A program made the position numbers and the translations under genes. From Prostheceraeus crozeri (taxonomy: Eukaryota > Platyhelminthes > Polycladida > Euryleptidae): DNA of 64,000 nt. The stretch spans positions 124,001-188,000 of the forward strand of contig CAJQUW010000478.1 in the NCBI GenBank assembly GCA_907163375.1. The letters run 5' to 3'. The notes under the pieces are model-generated. The model searched no databases, was not told where the DNA came from, and saw only the letters and a program-made list of their open reading frames with translations. Below, piece by piece: positions 1-12,640 of the stretch. The stretch's first letter is position 1; every line of letters begins with the position of its first letter.

Positions 1-178
1 GTCAGTACTCCCCCTTACTGGAGGCTTCGACGGTGCTGACACAGTCAGACTTTAATCTGGTGTGTTGTGTTCTTTTAGTCCGGATGCCCTTCCAGACGAC
101 TTGCAATGACACTTTGGGAGCTCGACCTCTGAACCGAAGGATCCCTAGGCCAAGCACTTCACCACTGCGCCACGGAGA
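1..178 (-). mobile_element. tRNA-derived SINE, family S1
   Basis: Read on the minus strand, the head near 178-115 looks like a tRNA: GGCGCAGTGG resembles the pol III A box and GGTCGAGCTCC the B box. The body contains GGAAGGGCATCCGG and TCTGACTGTGTCAGCACC. A second copy of the same unit lies at 33792-33968, so this is a dispersed repeat and not a tRNA gene. Its 3' end coincides with the window edge and may be cut there. No reading frame in it looks genuine. Confidence 0.8.
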
Positions 179-245
179 TCACCAGTTACTGCAAGCTAAA
201 CATGGCTACTCTCAGAACCAGCTGAATCCAGTGGAGCAAACCTAA

Positions 246-874
246 TCGTTCTAGTGGGACATTGGATGCAGCTTATCAAATCCGCAGCATCAGCAGCTAT
301 TCATCAGATAGAAAAATACAATTACATGAAGAAGGAGATGACTATTTTTTGAAAGGACTCGCCGACCATGTTCCTCATTATCTGTAACTTGAGCTCTAAC
401 TGTCGGAAGAAGGCAGTCATGTATCATGATAGGAGACAGTCTGAAACTGATAACATGTACGCTGCAATCGGCGCCATTCGTAATTATAACCGCTCTATCA
501 AACGTCACAAAATAAGCGACAAGTTCTCAGAGAGAGTACAAACAATGTCTGATGAAGAACAAGCCGAGAAGAAAACGTGTTGTTGTGAGTAGTTTTCAAA
601 GTAGAAGATGTTTATCATATCGTGGGGCTTTTCATGAGGTTTCATATTATCTGGAACACCAAAATTTTGAGAGACGCCAGTAGAATGTTCTTTGATAGAA
701 AAACAACGCCAACACTTTTCGGGTTAGCGTCTCACACTTAAAATTCTTGCAGCATCGAAACAAAATGCTTGATTTTATTGAAAATTAAAAAGATTTAAAC
801 ACGTATGATGCATTATGATGAAAAGCTGCATATTGGTGTAAGATTCAATCTTAGACTTTCCGCTTTTTCCAAGG
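246..874. other. no recognisable gene
   Basis: AT-rich sequence with two short overlapping open frames on opposite strands (about 290-592), neither with a recognisable domain. No repeat shared with the rest of the window was noticed. Confidence 0.4.
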
Positions 875-882
875 ATTGGAGT

Positions 883-1714
883 CATAGTGTAAGCATATAG
901 GTAGAGTGTGGACTCAAACAAGCATCTGTATGCAGTGAAAATGTTTAGATGAACAGATTCAGTTTTTTACGGAGATTACGTTCCTGTGGTCCAATTAATA
1001 TTTGGGCAGTTTTTAAAAAGCTAAATTTTTGCAAATGTATTTACTACCGACATGAGGTCCCTTTATAAGTAGTATGAAACAAGTTGGATATCAAAAGGGC
1101 TGAATATTTGCTCACAAGCATTTTAATTAATCGGAAATTAAGCTGATTGTCCAGGAAATTTCATGAACTGCATTATAATGCAAGTCCCTGCAAGTCTTCA
1201 AGGAATAGTTGAGAGCCTCTTAGCTGAGATGCCATGTTATAAATTCAATTTTCAGCGGCATGATTTTGTGATTCACAATTTGCGTCATTTCTTGAATCTG
1301 AGTAGTAATAGTAATGAGGAGACATCTTTTAAAGTTAACAATGATCAGTTTCTATGATTATGATGCTTTGTTCTTTCAGTGGCAAGTAGTTGGTGATGTG
1401 ATCACACAGAAGAAAATAATTTCATTATAATAAAGCTGAGCTTTTAGTGATGGTAGCCCATCGAATTGCTAATTTAAGAACCACATTATCTCTCCAAGTT
1501 GTCATGGCATGGAGGATTTGTGGAATATCGTTCTTTATTCTGAATTGCTAATCAGTCAAATTCGTGCACAATTCTGCTAAAGTGTAAAATTTTGCATTTC
1601 TCACAGGTGCTGCCTGGTTTCGACTCATGTTCATTAAATGAAATCAAAACTTTATGCACATTGGGGATTTAATAAATGCTGAGTTGCTACTCTACCTAAT
1701 ATACCTACTCTATG
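883..1714 (-). mobile_element. hAT-like MITE, family A, complete copy
   Basis: The 832-bp unit begins CATAGTGTAAG and ends CTACTCTATG, forming terminal inverted repeats that extend inward through GGTAGAGTG. It is flanked by a perfect 8-bp duplication ATTGGAGT (875-882 and 1715-1722), which is the hAT signature. Related copies lie at about 8270-9402, 11088-11690 and 38397-40072, in the opposite orientation. It has no coding capacity, so it is a non-autonomous element. Confidence 0.85.
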
Positions 1715-1722
1715 ATTGGAGT

Positions 1723-2017
1723 GGATAACAGTTGTTTGTTTGATGGTAGTTTCATCTGCTCAGGTTGGCGCCGATCTACATGTATGTCAATGCTTAAGAA
1801 GAGTGAGGTTTGTAAAACATGCAAAAGTTGCAGGTTATCTTGCAAGTTATTTTTTCAAAAAGTATTTTGTATTTAAAGAGAAAATATAATAACCGTGATC
1901 TTTACAAAGTACAGTGTACCGGTGTCATGAGATACATTTTCCTTAGGTTATGGTTTCCGGTAGGAAAAAGAAGCAATCGTTTTATTTTCTTGCAAGAAAT
2001 AAAAACCACATTATAGT
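1723..2017. other. no recognisable gene
   Basis: Spacer between a family A MITE and the 2.0-2.8 kb foldback. Nothing identified. Confidence 0.4.
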
Positions 2018-2815
2018 TTCCTACTTAGGACGGGAGCTACTGACACTTTCCTCCTAAATTCGCGCACAAACGGCTTAATAGCATGGATTTGTAGATCTTG
2101 AAACGCTGAATACAAAAATATAATTGAATGCTTGAGTGTCACAGCCAGTCGCTTTCGGTTATAGGCAAGGTTAAAGGATTCCCATTGGAATCCAATGATA
2201 AAATTCAAGAAAAATCTATGGATTGTGAAACACTTGGCAATTTTCGTTTATTTTCTTTTGCAGAAAAGAGACTATGTATCATAATGCCATGAAATTTGAA
2301 ACATGATTGAGTTCAGAACATCAACTTCGATATAGAAGTTGAAGTGAGTCACATGATTCAGGTTTTGATCTCTGAGAGTCTCTACAAAATGAGTAAATTT
2401 CATGTTTTGACTTAGTTTTGGCGATTTTGCTCATTTTGTAGAGGCTCTCAAACATCAAATACTGGATCATGTGACTCACTTCAACTTCTATATCGAAGTT
2501 GATGTTCTGAACTCAATCATGTTTCAAATTTCATGGCATTATGATACATAGTCTCTTTTCTGCAAAAGAAAATAAACGAAAATTGCCAAGTGTTTCACAA
2601 TCCATAGATTTTTCTTGAATTTTATCATTGGATTCCAATGGGAATCCTTTAACCTTGACTATAACCGAAAGCGACTGGCTGTGACACTCAAGCATTCAAT
2701 TAAATTTTTGTATTCAGCGTTTCAAGATCTACAAATCCATGCTATTAAGCCGTTTGTGCGCGAATTTAGGAAGAAATTGTCAGTAGCTCCCCGACTAACT
2801 AAGAAGCTGAGAGCC
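2018..2815. repeat. 0.8-kb foldback with arms near 375 bp
   Basis: Sequence from about 2018 to 2394 is repeated in reverse complement at about 2429-2815, around a centre near 2412. The inner arms are nearly identical (the GTAGAGGCTCTC and TTTCATGGCATTATGATAC blocks) and divergence grows towards the outer ends. Each arm carries the same open frame reading outward from its ATG, about 65 codons starting MNFIIGFQWESFNL, at 2208-2011 on minus and 2615-2818 on plus. The shared frame is probably a by-product of the duplicated arm. This could be a foldback transposon or a local inverted duplication. No clear target duplication was found. Confidence 0.8.
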
Positions 2816-3032
2816 TAAACGTATGCTCGGGACTTAGTTCCGTAGGTCTGAGTGTCCCATTGATGATTGATTTGCTTACTTATTGGTAGGGGCCTACTGT
2901 AGTCTGCAAAGAGATATGATTTAGGATTGCTTATCAAGATAGTGGTATAAATGAAGCAATGTGACATTGCTTGACTGCGTACATCTACAAACACCATCGA
3001 CGTGAAGTCATCATCTTCTGTATCTGTTGTCC

Positions 3033-3260
3033 ATGGCCTTGCAGATCTTGCTCAGTCTTTTACTCCTCCTGTCTCTCGATAGTATTCGATTCAGTGTTGG
3101 ATTTGAGCTTGATAGCAGTAGGGGGGAAGCTTACGGCCCGACGTTTTTGGGTCAACGTCGCAATCAATCAAAGCCGCAAAAAGTGGTGAGCAAAAGCAAG
3201 AGGACATCGATTCTTGTAGCACCACTCTCATCCTCGCACCTACGCCCGCGAATAATTTGA
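3033..3260 (+). CDS. candidate first exon of a small secreted protein
   Basis: The ATG at 3033 lies in a good initiation context (ccATGG). The first residues, MALQILLSLLLLLSL, form a classic hydrophobic signal-peptide core, followed by a polar, basic region with a dibasic RR in TFLGQRRN. The frame stays open to 3260. A possible splice donor (GTGAGC) lies near 3185 in the middle of the frame, so the exon may end there. No family was recognised and no partner exon identified. It may be chance, since the window is otherwise dominated by transposons. Confidence 0.3.
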   Translation: MALQILLSLLLLLSLDSIRFSVGFELDSSRGEAYGPTFLGQRRNQSKPQKVVSKSKRTSILVAPLSSSHLRPRII

Positions 3261-4866
3261 AAATAGTTGAACCATAAGCGCAATAAGCAGGAGATACATG
3301 TCGGCCTGTTTGATGCTTGAAAGGAACTCTCTAATGCATGCATTTGGTGCTACACATATTTAGTCAAATAATGCTTCAACTAAGGTCCATATAGATGCCA
3401 TTGTGAATCAGAAATTGATGGTAGTTCTACGCATGTGATGATCCCAACAAGTATTCCTCTGAGGACCATTTTGTAATTTACTGCAACTAGACCTATAATG
3501 AATTCGCAAATATCGGACTTCTATCAATATTCACAGAGTGAAAAGTAAACGATGCTCCCAAACCTGATTTTCTGAATTTTGAAGAACTTTGTCACATTAA
3601 TATGAATCAAATACCATGTGTGCGCTGTCATCAAGACCCTGAAAGATACAAGATAGCCTTGTGATGGCTTCGTTGCCTTCAATTATTACATTATACATTT
3701 TCTGCTTCTCGAATTCATATTTCATCTTTCTGAACAAAGAAAGTTAATTATTGATGGTTAGACAATTGAGTATACGAAGAATCGTGAGGAAATTAGGCCA
3801 ACACCTGTCAATGTTGCTAAAATTCACAAAAATAACAAATTGATGCTCAATCAATCTAGTTGAAGCAATATAAGGACTATCTATCAGAAATATTCTTCCC
3901 CCTCAGGAAAGGAAGGCACATCTTCATTACCAGGGATGAGACGAGGCAGTTCAGAGGAACTTCCCCACTTTCCCTCCCAAAATCTAACGCTGGCTCAATT
4001 TGATTCCAGACTGTGGACCTCGGAATTTTCGAGTGTCCGGAAATTTCCCATAAGACCATTTAACATCTTGGTTAAAGTTATTATGCGCCAGCGCATTTCT
4101 TCAGTAACTCTATTTTGAATACTGGAAATAATGAAAGTGTGACATGTCTAAATTTCTTTTTATACCTATTGATATGAGAATCCAATTTTACTCAGAGAGA
4201 CCTTGCAGTCGTTCAACAATCTGTGAAAATCATTATGCTACTTGACCAATATCTATGCATTCGTGCAATCATGCAGACAGAGACATCGAATTAGTACAAG
4301 TCTGACAAGCGATTTGCTTGCTGCAGCGAGAGACGGTTTGCTGTCACTTTTATTTTCATACATGCTTGAGTTTAAGATGCTCTTAGAGGGTTTTTAACGG
4401 TGACAAGAAGTTGAAATATCAATAAATAGGTAAATAAAGATATAGATTTTCTGATTTTACAGAAAAACGGAGAAAATCGGCTAAATAGTTCAAGAGAAAG
4501 GAAAGCGTCTGCTGTTCAGGAACTTTTGCAGGGGAGTGTACATCGAAATGGCAGAAATCACTGATTTAATGATCTTCGAATACGTCGTAAACAAAGCCTG
4601 CCCTTCTAAAATAGAAGAAATCAAGAACAGGAAGTGAGAGGTCGAAAAAACTTTAAACTGAAAAATTTCACATTTAGCGTCCTCCTGCAAAAAATAATTA
4701 ATGGCTTTCATTTAAAGAAATCATAGCTAAAACACCCTGCTCTTATAGTGAATTATTTTCTGCTCAAGACAGTGAGAAATTGTAATCAAAGTAGGAAAAT
4801 AAGACGTGGAACATTGATATTTATTATTTGATACAGGCAAAACGATAGCGAAGTGTTCTAGTGAAA
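3261..4866. other. no recognisable gene
   Basis: AT-rich sequence with scattered short open frames of 60-75 codons on both strands and no domain. It ends at the TA that flanks the Tc1 element. Confidence 0.4.
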
Positions 4867-4868
4867 TA

Positions 4869-6492
4869 CAGTCCGTTTCATAAAAAGTGGATCATACTAA
4901 AATTTGACTAAATAAAACATAAGTATGATACAGAAAGCATTTTTCATGTTATTTCATGTCCCTAATATATTTAAATGTCCTTATATAATCTGATAAGCTA
5001 TGATACAGTAACGGTTCTTAAGAAGCTAATATTTTGTGGCCCTACCCTTATTGTCAATGACATTACCAATTCGTCTAGGCATTCATTCTCTCTTTTTAAC
5101 AGTGACGTAAGTTGTGATACGCCATCTGTAGGTAGCAGTGAACGACGAACGTTACGTTTTAGAATACTCCATATATTTTCTATGGGATTCAGATCAGGAG
5201 AACGAGCTGGACAAGATAATGTCCTAAGCCCTAATTGAGACTTGCATAAGTTGATTCTACTACTCCTGTGACACGCAGTATTATCATCCATAAATAACCA
5301 AGTCGATGGATCACCAAGTTGATCTGTCATTTGGCCAATGTTCATTCGTAAAACATTCACATAGCGTTCAGAATTCATGGTTCCTTGGGGTATGTGAAGT
5401 TCAGAGCGGCCATTGGTCCAAATGCCAGCCCAAATCAGTAGAGTCGCACCACCTTGTACCCGGGGACGATGTAAATGTCTCGGAATTTCCTGATCAGATT
5501 TTATCCATAATCTCAATCGACCATCACTATCCTTCAGACGGACTGATGCCTCATCAGACCAGACAACCCGATGCCATTGATTTCGCCAGTGACAATGACT
5601 CATTGCCCATCTGAGACGTCTTTTTGTATGCTGATCTGATAATTCGATCTGAGAGGGCCTCTTACAGCTCTTGAAATTCGACTCAATAAGTCTTCTACGA
5701 ATAGTGGACTTAGAAATAGACGAGTCTAGTGCAGCCATCTCAGTTAACGAGAGACTTGGATCAGCTTTAACAAATCTCAAAATTAAGCGGTCTCTACGTT
5801 TGGATGTTTTGCGTGGACGACCAGAGCCCTCTTTACGACAGAGTCGAAAATCATCATTATGCCATCGATGCACATTTGTGTAAGGGACATTTAGTCGCTT
5901 GCTTGTAGCTCGCAAAGAAAACCCTAGTTCGTTCTAGCAAGGCTGACACTTTGCCTTTTGTGAATGCGATCTCGTTATTGTTCATTTGTGCCTTGTATTG
6001 TTTTCAACCGGTAAGAGATAGATTTCTAGCTGAAAGCAATCAGGAGTGCTGCCAACACCACCGCAACGAAGTCAGGAAGCTATGGAACATGAAGTCCAGT
6101 TAATCACATGTAGCAGTTACATTATTGTTGATGAATAATGGTGCTATACTGGCTCTGATTGACCGATTTTCTTTATTTTTGTTTTGCTTGATAGCTTTTA
6201 GCTTGTAGAACAACATATTACATAACAAAGGAAGCAAATGTAATTTTAAAAGAGTGAGGTATGATTTTGTGTAACATTGAAAATTAATGAAGATCAAATT
6301 ATCTACTACTTTTTTTATCTATAACAGGAAAACAACTCAATATTCATGCTTGAAATTTCCAACAATGATATTAGTCAGCACAACTGACATATCTTCCGAA
6401 TTTCAGAGAAACTCGTTCACGTTTGGCGGAGTTAGACAAAGTTGAAGTTAAGGCGATGTTTAAGGGTGATCCATTTTTTATGAAACAATCTG
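4869..6492 (-). mobile_element. Tc1-like transposon, complete
   Basis: The 1624-bp element begins CAGTCCGTTTCATAAAAA and ends with the inverted counterpart (in reverse complement CAGATTGTTTCATAAAAA). TA dinucleotides at 4867-4868 and 6493-6494 match the Tc1/mariner target duplication. The terminal inverted repeats are about 28 bp with a few mismatches. The transposase gene lies on the minus strand and fills the left two thirds. About 500 bp between the gene start and the right end hold no recognised gene. Confidence 0.92.
4998..5985 (-). CDS. Tc1-family DD34E transposase, one N-terminal frameshift
   Basis: It cuts and rejoins transposon ends at TA sites. About 300 residues are open from roughly 5927 down to 4998. 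An N-terminal paired-like helix-turn-helix (RATSKRLNVPYTNVHRW, followed by the GRPRKT hook) precedes a DDE domain. The catalytic motifs are VVWSDEASVRL, LFMDDNTACH and SPDLNPIENIW, with 34 residues between the second D and the E, as in the Tc1 family. The natural start is probably the ATG at 5985 (MNNNEIAFTKGKVSALLE). That reading is one base out of register with the main frame near 5935-5945, and the main frame has no ATG of its own upstream. This copy is therefore probably inactive but young. Confidence 0.9.
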
Positions 6493-6769
6493 TAGATAGA
6501 TTTCACTTTTGGTGCAGTTGATAACCAAATCTAGTCTAATCCTACACTATCGAAAATAAGTTTCAATATGAATGTTCATTTCACATTCTAAAATGAAATG
6601 CAGAGTAGCTTTTTCTAGCTTTTTCGTCTGCTATACAATACTCGAACATCAATTGACTTGATACATTGCGAACGAATGCCGAAATGCAAGTAAAACAAGC
6701 CATCGAACAGAGCATAGTTCAAGAAGGTCACACAAAAGAATTGGCTGTTTCAATATATTCAGGACCTTC

Positions 6770-7296
6770 CACAGAATTAGAAAGGTCGTCTCTTCTTCTG
6801 TTTGACTAGAAAGGAAGCATTGGAACATGTAACGTTAATGAAATGGCACAGTCTGCTGACATAAAAACATAGCAATCGAACAATGAAGAGTCAGTTCAAC
6901 ATTAAACACGCCAAACTGTCTGAAGTTTCAGTTACTGTTATCAGCCGGATCACACAGCTAAGAGACACAGTCGATGTCAAGTTCTACAGAAAAGTTTGTG
7001 AACGTTTTTTCGTGTGCCTGCTAACTTTTTTACAATGATCGGAGGGTCGCAATGTTATCGAGAAAACTTTTGCGCATAATTTGATCTGAATTCTTCGAAT
7101 CTGAAAGAATGGTGGCGATCGGAGCATTTTGAAGGAATTCACAGCAATCTGCAAGCGACGCACGACTATTTTTCCTATCTCTGTAAGGTATTAAAAATTT
7201 CTTTTTGCCCACTTAGTAAGTTCCTGCATGTGCCATCGTTTTTGAATCAGTTTTAACTTCTAGCAAACTGATGCGCTTAAACAATCCAATTCTGTG
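6770..7296 (+). mobile_element. hAT MITE, family C, complete copy
   Basis: The 527-bp unit begins CACAGAATTAG and ends CAATTCTGTG. It is flanked by a perfect 8-bp duplication GGACCTTC (6762-6769 and 7297-7304). It is closely related to 35974-36495 and, in reverse, to 8474-9069. It carries no transposase domain and was probably moved by a hAT enzyme supplied in trans. Confidence 0.9.
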
Positions 7297-7304
7297 GGAC
7301 CTTC

Positions 7305-8269
7305 AAGCCGGGCTCGAAAAGATGATTGCTGTGAAGGTGTGCTGATGAGAATAATTTATGACGAGATAGAATTACACTGCGCCGAAAAAAAGTGATCCAT
7401 AAATTTCCAAGATCAATTCTGAGTCTTTTGAAGGAACAGAGAAAGCGAAGACATCCTCGGAAACGATGAAGACAATGGAAGAAAATCTGAAAATAGTTTT
7501 TTTGAATCGTACATACAGTTCTTATAAAGATATGGATCCTAGCAACTTCAATACAGTCGTAACAAGCAAACTTTCATACAGAGTCGAGTACTGAGATCGG
7601 ATTTCATCTTCAACCTATTAACGATTTTCTTTTTACTATTCCACCCTCTGTAGTAGCAGCGTAGAGAGCGCTTTCCAATGATGGTATTTTTTAAAGAAAG
7701 TTTCGCACTACAGACAATGAAACAAAACATTAAGTGTGTCTCATTCGCTCAAGCTTTCATCAGAAAGAAGATCATCATAGTTGACAATTGTGACTTCGCA
7801 TATTTTTTAACATGGCTTACCCGTATGCATAGATTCGCTACCCTCAATAAAATGACTTTTATTGTATTCATCTTATAATTTGTAATGCCTGTAATGCTGG
7901 TTTCATTACCGAATACCGAATACCGTTCAAATACCGAAATACCGGTATTACGAAAATGATCCGGTATCGCGACCCCTATCGTTTACAAGTGCACCTAACT
8001 GTTGTGTATTGCATGAAGAGTTATCTCCATTCTGGAGGTGTTCACTGCTCTCCGGTTTATGCTGGACTTTCTTAATGATGCAATGAGATATCGGAAAAAG
8101 CAAGAAGACCCCTACCCCATCGTAAATCCGCAGGGATTTCAGAGCAAGTGGATCACCGACATGTTCTCCAATGAGCAAGTATTATAGCATTATCCATCAC
8201 CTGTCCCTCGAAAACTGAATGTCGTTCAAGACATTAGGCTCCGGTCAAACAGAACACGAAGCGACGTTC
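7305..8269. other. no gene; short ATACCG repeat cluster
   Basis: At 7907-7957 there is a run of degenerate ATACCG/ACCGAAT units ending ATACCGGTATTACG, which resembles one end of a decayed DNA transposon. No matching second end was found. Otherwise there are only short open frames without domains. Confidence 0.4.
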
Positions 8270-9402
8270 CTCATACCACAAACTACCTGCCACTGAAAGA
8301 TCAAAGTATTATAGTCAAAGACAACGATCATTATCAACATTAAAGTATGTAAATCGGTCCACATTACTATCCAGATTTAAGAAATTAAAGATAAATTTAG
8401 TGAATCAATTATGCCGATGAAAATTGAATTAAAGACTTGAAATGTCGGCGAAGAAGCACAGTAAGATCTCAACCACAGAAATAAATATTTTGTTTATCTG
8501 CTTCGGTTTGCTAGAAGTGTGATTAATACGAAACTGACGGCACATAGAGGAACCTATTAAGTGGGCAAGAAGGAATTCCTAATACCTTACAGAGATAGGA
8601 AAAAAAGTCGTGCGTCGCTTGCGGATTAATGTGAGTTCCAGCAAAGTGCTTCGATTGCCAAAATTCCTTCAGATTCGAAGACTTTAGATCATTGCCCACA
8701 AGTTTTCTCCATAATGTTGGCCCTTCCGATCATTATTAAAGAAAGTAGCAGGCGTACGAAAATTAGTTCACCTGATGTTTTTACATCCTCTCCTCGGCAT
8801 TGCTCACTGTATAGTGCATACATTGAATCGAAGCAAAGACAGGGATGTGTGTTTTGGTGTGTGCGAAGTGATATCACAGCACGCACGCATCTCTCACTGG
8901 GTCTGGTGTCCCCTGCTGACAGCTTATTGTTTGCCAAGTGATACACGAATTATCCATTCGAGAAGGAGCAAGTTGTCTAATTCTGTGATGTGCCATTTCG
9001 ACATTAAGGTTGCATACAATTCTTCCTTTCTAGGAAACCGAAGCGCGCGCAGATGAATATAATTCTGTGATCTCAACTTTTCCATGAAGACTTGCATTGT
9101 AATGTGGTTCATGTAATTTCCATGATAATCATCATAATTTCTGCTTAATTAAGATCCCTGTTAATAATTGTCCCTTCCTTTTGATAACTAATTAGCTACA
9201 TACTATTGATATATAAGTACCAAATCACTAGTATAACTAGCAATCACTAGCAAAACTTTAGCTTCCCTTAAAAGCGATCCAAAATTTTTTTGGACAGCAG
9301 GAACGTAATCTCCGCAAAAAACTGAATTTTTTGATGCAAATATGTTCACTGTGTTCCGTCATTTTTTGAGTCGACACTACCTAACTGTATACTTACTCTC
9401 TG
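8270..9402 (+). mobile_element. MITE family A, 5'-truncated, split by an insertion
   Basis: Homology to the 38.4-kb copy begins near 8270 (the CCTGCCACTGAAAG block), is broken at 8474-9069 by a family C element, and resumes to the family A terminus (CTGTATACTTACTCTC) near 9402. The left terminus seen in complete copies is absent. It is non-coding. Confidence 0.75.
8474..9069 (-). mobile_element. hAT MITE, family C, inside family A
   Basis: The 596-bp unit begins CACAGAAAT and ends AATTCTGTG. Its 8-bp duplication ATCTCAAC (8466-8473 and 9070-9077) is perfect. Its interior matches family C in reverse and also has private sequence between about 8770 and 8990. The insertion dates family A as older than this family C copy. 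Overlapping open frames on both strands (8689-9112) are not supported as genes. Confidence 0.88.
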
Positions 9403-11087
9403 GCACACATCTTGATTGCTATCGGCATTGCTGAAAAATGCATAATCGGGATCAATGTGCAAGCGATAAAGTGATTTCTAACATTCTATTTGTACTGTGT
9501 TTCAGCTTTTAAATGTGCTCTCCTAAATGTAGATCATTTTCCGGATCAATAGCTGTGCATCCGTGGCGCTGCGTGCTTTGTTAGTCTTGTGAACCATCAG
9601 CCAATCGATGTGTGCTCACGCAGATTGAATCACGTTGATGATATTCAATTATTAAAATCATATATCAAGAAATGATTTATTGGTAATGCAACAATGTGAA
9701 ATGCTTATACAAGGAACCTGTTCTTCGGAATCACATTACTTCTCCTTAATATCATGTTATCAAGATTTCACCGAAACCACAACATGTAAAATGATCATCA
9801 AATTTGATCATCCATGCTTTTATCCAGCAACTCATTAAATTTGAATCCACTCTCTATCCAATTTTCTATGAGATCGTATCAGTTGAAGCGTCATTTTCAT
9901 CAACTATTTCAAGATTCTAATTTTGATTGTCAAGGATTCTAGCGGTTGCATGGAGAACAGCAAGTAAGATTTCAATAATTTAGGGAGATATAAGACTTCC
10001 TTCTCTCAAGCTATAATGAAACGATTGAATTAAGTTGTGGAAACGCATTAAATTGACTTTGTTGTCAACTGTTTATAGAATGAATCATTTATTGGAGCAT
10101 CGGAGTTTTGGAGATGTGTGTTAATCAGATTTTGGGATATTGATTGATTCTGAAGCCGATATAGAACTCTACATGCCGAGTTTTTACAGGGAGGGGGAAA
10201 TCTCTGCTCGCACAACAAGGTGAGATCAGATTGGAGCGGCAGACGATTGATTTTCTAAATTATTGCGAAGAGTCAATTAGTTCATCAAGTGCGGGATTGG
10301 CTTTATCAGATTGATGTATAAGGCTTCTGATGTGCCGATTTATGATAACAATGCAGAAACATCGTTACTTTAACTATACATCTACATTATATCCATAGCA
10401 GCAGCGGGAGGTGCTAATTCGACTCCTCAATAATAATAATAATAATTAATAATAGACGCGCATATTTTGGAGCTGTGCCTTAACAATGGAAATCGGGAGA
10501 TATGACATACGGTTGCAATTTGACAAAAATGATAATCACACGATCATAAACAAAATGCTTTAGTAATGAATGTAAAAAAAGAACTATGTAAACGAGCAAA
10601 ACCATTGTTTGACAATTTTATCCTTTTAACTATGAATGACGAATTTCTCTTTGCTGTTACATTGACTGACATGGTAACCTTTAGCGAATAAACCAGACGT
10701 TGAGGACATAAGTGATGTAAACGATGATTCCGATCTTGGGAAAGAGATGAGAGAAAGTCAAAACCGAAAATGATATAGAGTTAAAGCAATCACATTCTGC
10801 GCACGTTCTAAGGAAGAGCTGGTCGATCTGCTGAAACCAACAAACATGACAGGAGAGTATTCTAAGATACTTCTCACATGTAGAACATGAGAAGACACGC
10901 ACTTATCTCATTTTCGTCGAACATGAGAAGTCTTGACGATGCATTTTTAGTAACATTATGCATCTTCATAAACTTTCAGACTAGGAAAATCGTGCATATA
11001 AAAATTGAAAACATTTGGTGGCTCATCTCTGATTTTTTCGTCGTCTTATTATGTCAAACATTTCAGAAAAAGTGTGGACCATTTCAT
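9403..11087. other. no recognisable gene; AAT microsatellite
   Basis: It contains a short (AAT)n tract at about 10428-10455. Short open frames at 10681-11262 overlap on both strands and show no domain. Confidence 0.4.
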
Positions 11088-11690
11088 TAATCAACTCGAG
11101 CTGAGACCCATTGCCATTATGAGACAAGTAATTTTTTTCAGTTTTGGAGAAATCTACACGGATTTGACCAATATATTGATACTAATGCAGAATAAAGAAA
11201 AGTATTTTACAAACCCTCTGTGTCATGACAACACTGGCGAGGTGATATGTTTATTAAATTAGCCATTCGATCAGTCTTAGAGATGGGAGTGTTTTCTTAA
11301 CCGTGATCATGTTGCAGACCATACCGGCCACTGAAAGAGTTAAGTATCATTAAGATATAAAATGGGTCCGCAGTATTATTCAGATTCAAGAAATGAAATA
11401 CAAATTTAGTGAATCATAAAATCATGCCGATGAAAATTGAATTAAAAACTTCAAATTTCGGCCAAGAAGTACAAAGATCTCCACTTTCTCATGAAAACTT
11501 GCAGTATAATGCGTTTCATGAAATTTCCTTGACAATCAGCTTAAGTTCCGTTTAATTAAGATCCCTGTTGATACATTTTCATTCCTTTTGATATCAAATA
11601 GGTTTCATACTGGTTATATAGATCAGGTACCAAATCGTTGGTATCCTGACACAGGAATTATTTGAAAAAATTTACATTCTTAAAAATTGA
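11088..11690 (+). mobile_element. MITE family A, internal fragment
   Basis: Colinear with the interior of the 38.4-kb copy: shared blocks include AATGCAGAATAAAGAA, GCCACTGAAAGA and CCGTTTAATTAAGATCC. Both terminal inverted repeats are missing or unrecognisable, so this is an older or truncated copy. Confidence 0.7.
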
Positions 11691-12640
11691 TCAGATATAT
11701 TTTTTGATATCGTCTGTGTTTTTGATGAACATCATCAGATACACGGTGTGGCATATCATCACATTAGCAATTGCATACAAAGGGGCCAATACATGACCTT
11801 TGAGGCATTCCGTTATAAACTGACAAATAATCATCATGAATAAAATGTCAACGGACTCAACTTAACTCACTTAAAATAAATCTGCTACTTGTTCAGCATG
11901 TGAACTTTGCAATGGAGGCATTAATTTGAACTAAAACATTCTCATCATTGTCTTCGTACTATAAAGAACAATTCAGGGCTTTAGGCTTCCACCCAAATTT
12001 CACAAAATATTGAGATTTTTCTTAATTTCATCAATGAATCCTTCTAATGATCCCTAATTACAATGTCAAAAGGGATAAATAACTGAAAACTACTTGTAAT
12101 TGAAAATTATGCATCATGTATAATGTATTCGTGCATAGAAGCTCAAAAACGCAGTGTACATGTTATTGTGTACTGCAACACAATTTTCTATAATTTAACC
12201 CATCGATGTCTGTGGCATGATTCATATCAAAGATCGTAGATCGTTGCGTTGAATGATGAATTGAATGATCGATCGATCATTGATGAAAAGTAATTTTCAA
12301 AGGGGATTATGCATTTGACCTCCAAATGAGTCATATACAACGATTTTTGTGAAAGTTTGAAGATGCGACAAAACAAAAAAGTCAAGAAAACGTAAACCAC
12401 TTGTTTTGAAGGCCATGTACAAAGAACACGACAGGACTGAATCGGAAACAGTTAAGAAAAATTGGTAATTGATCTTTATGAAAATGGAATTTGTCTGATG
12501 TAGTCATCATTGACAGATAACAGCAATGATAATAACTGGGGAAATTTTTTTATGACATGTCATATTTTGTCATATTTTTAGGGTAAGGTAATATTGTCAT
12601 ATTTTCTGTGTCTCATCATATTTTGGTCATTTTGCTGTAG
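11691..12640. other. no recognisable gene
   Basis: AT-rich spacer. Short GATCGATCAT palindromes near 12266 are the only structure seen. Confidence 0.35.

Noticed and set aside
2011-2818. Two paralogous 65-codon genes facing each other
   Set aside because: As above, they are mirror copies in a foldback, with no domain or splice support.
5306-5883. Plus-strand open frames of 70-102 codons in the Tc1 element
   Set aside because: They are antisense to the well-supported transposase frame.
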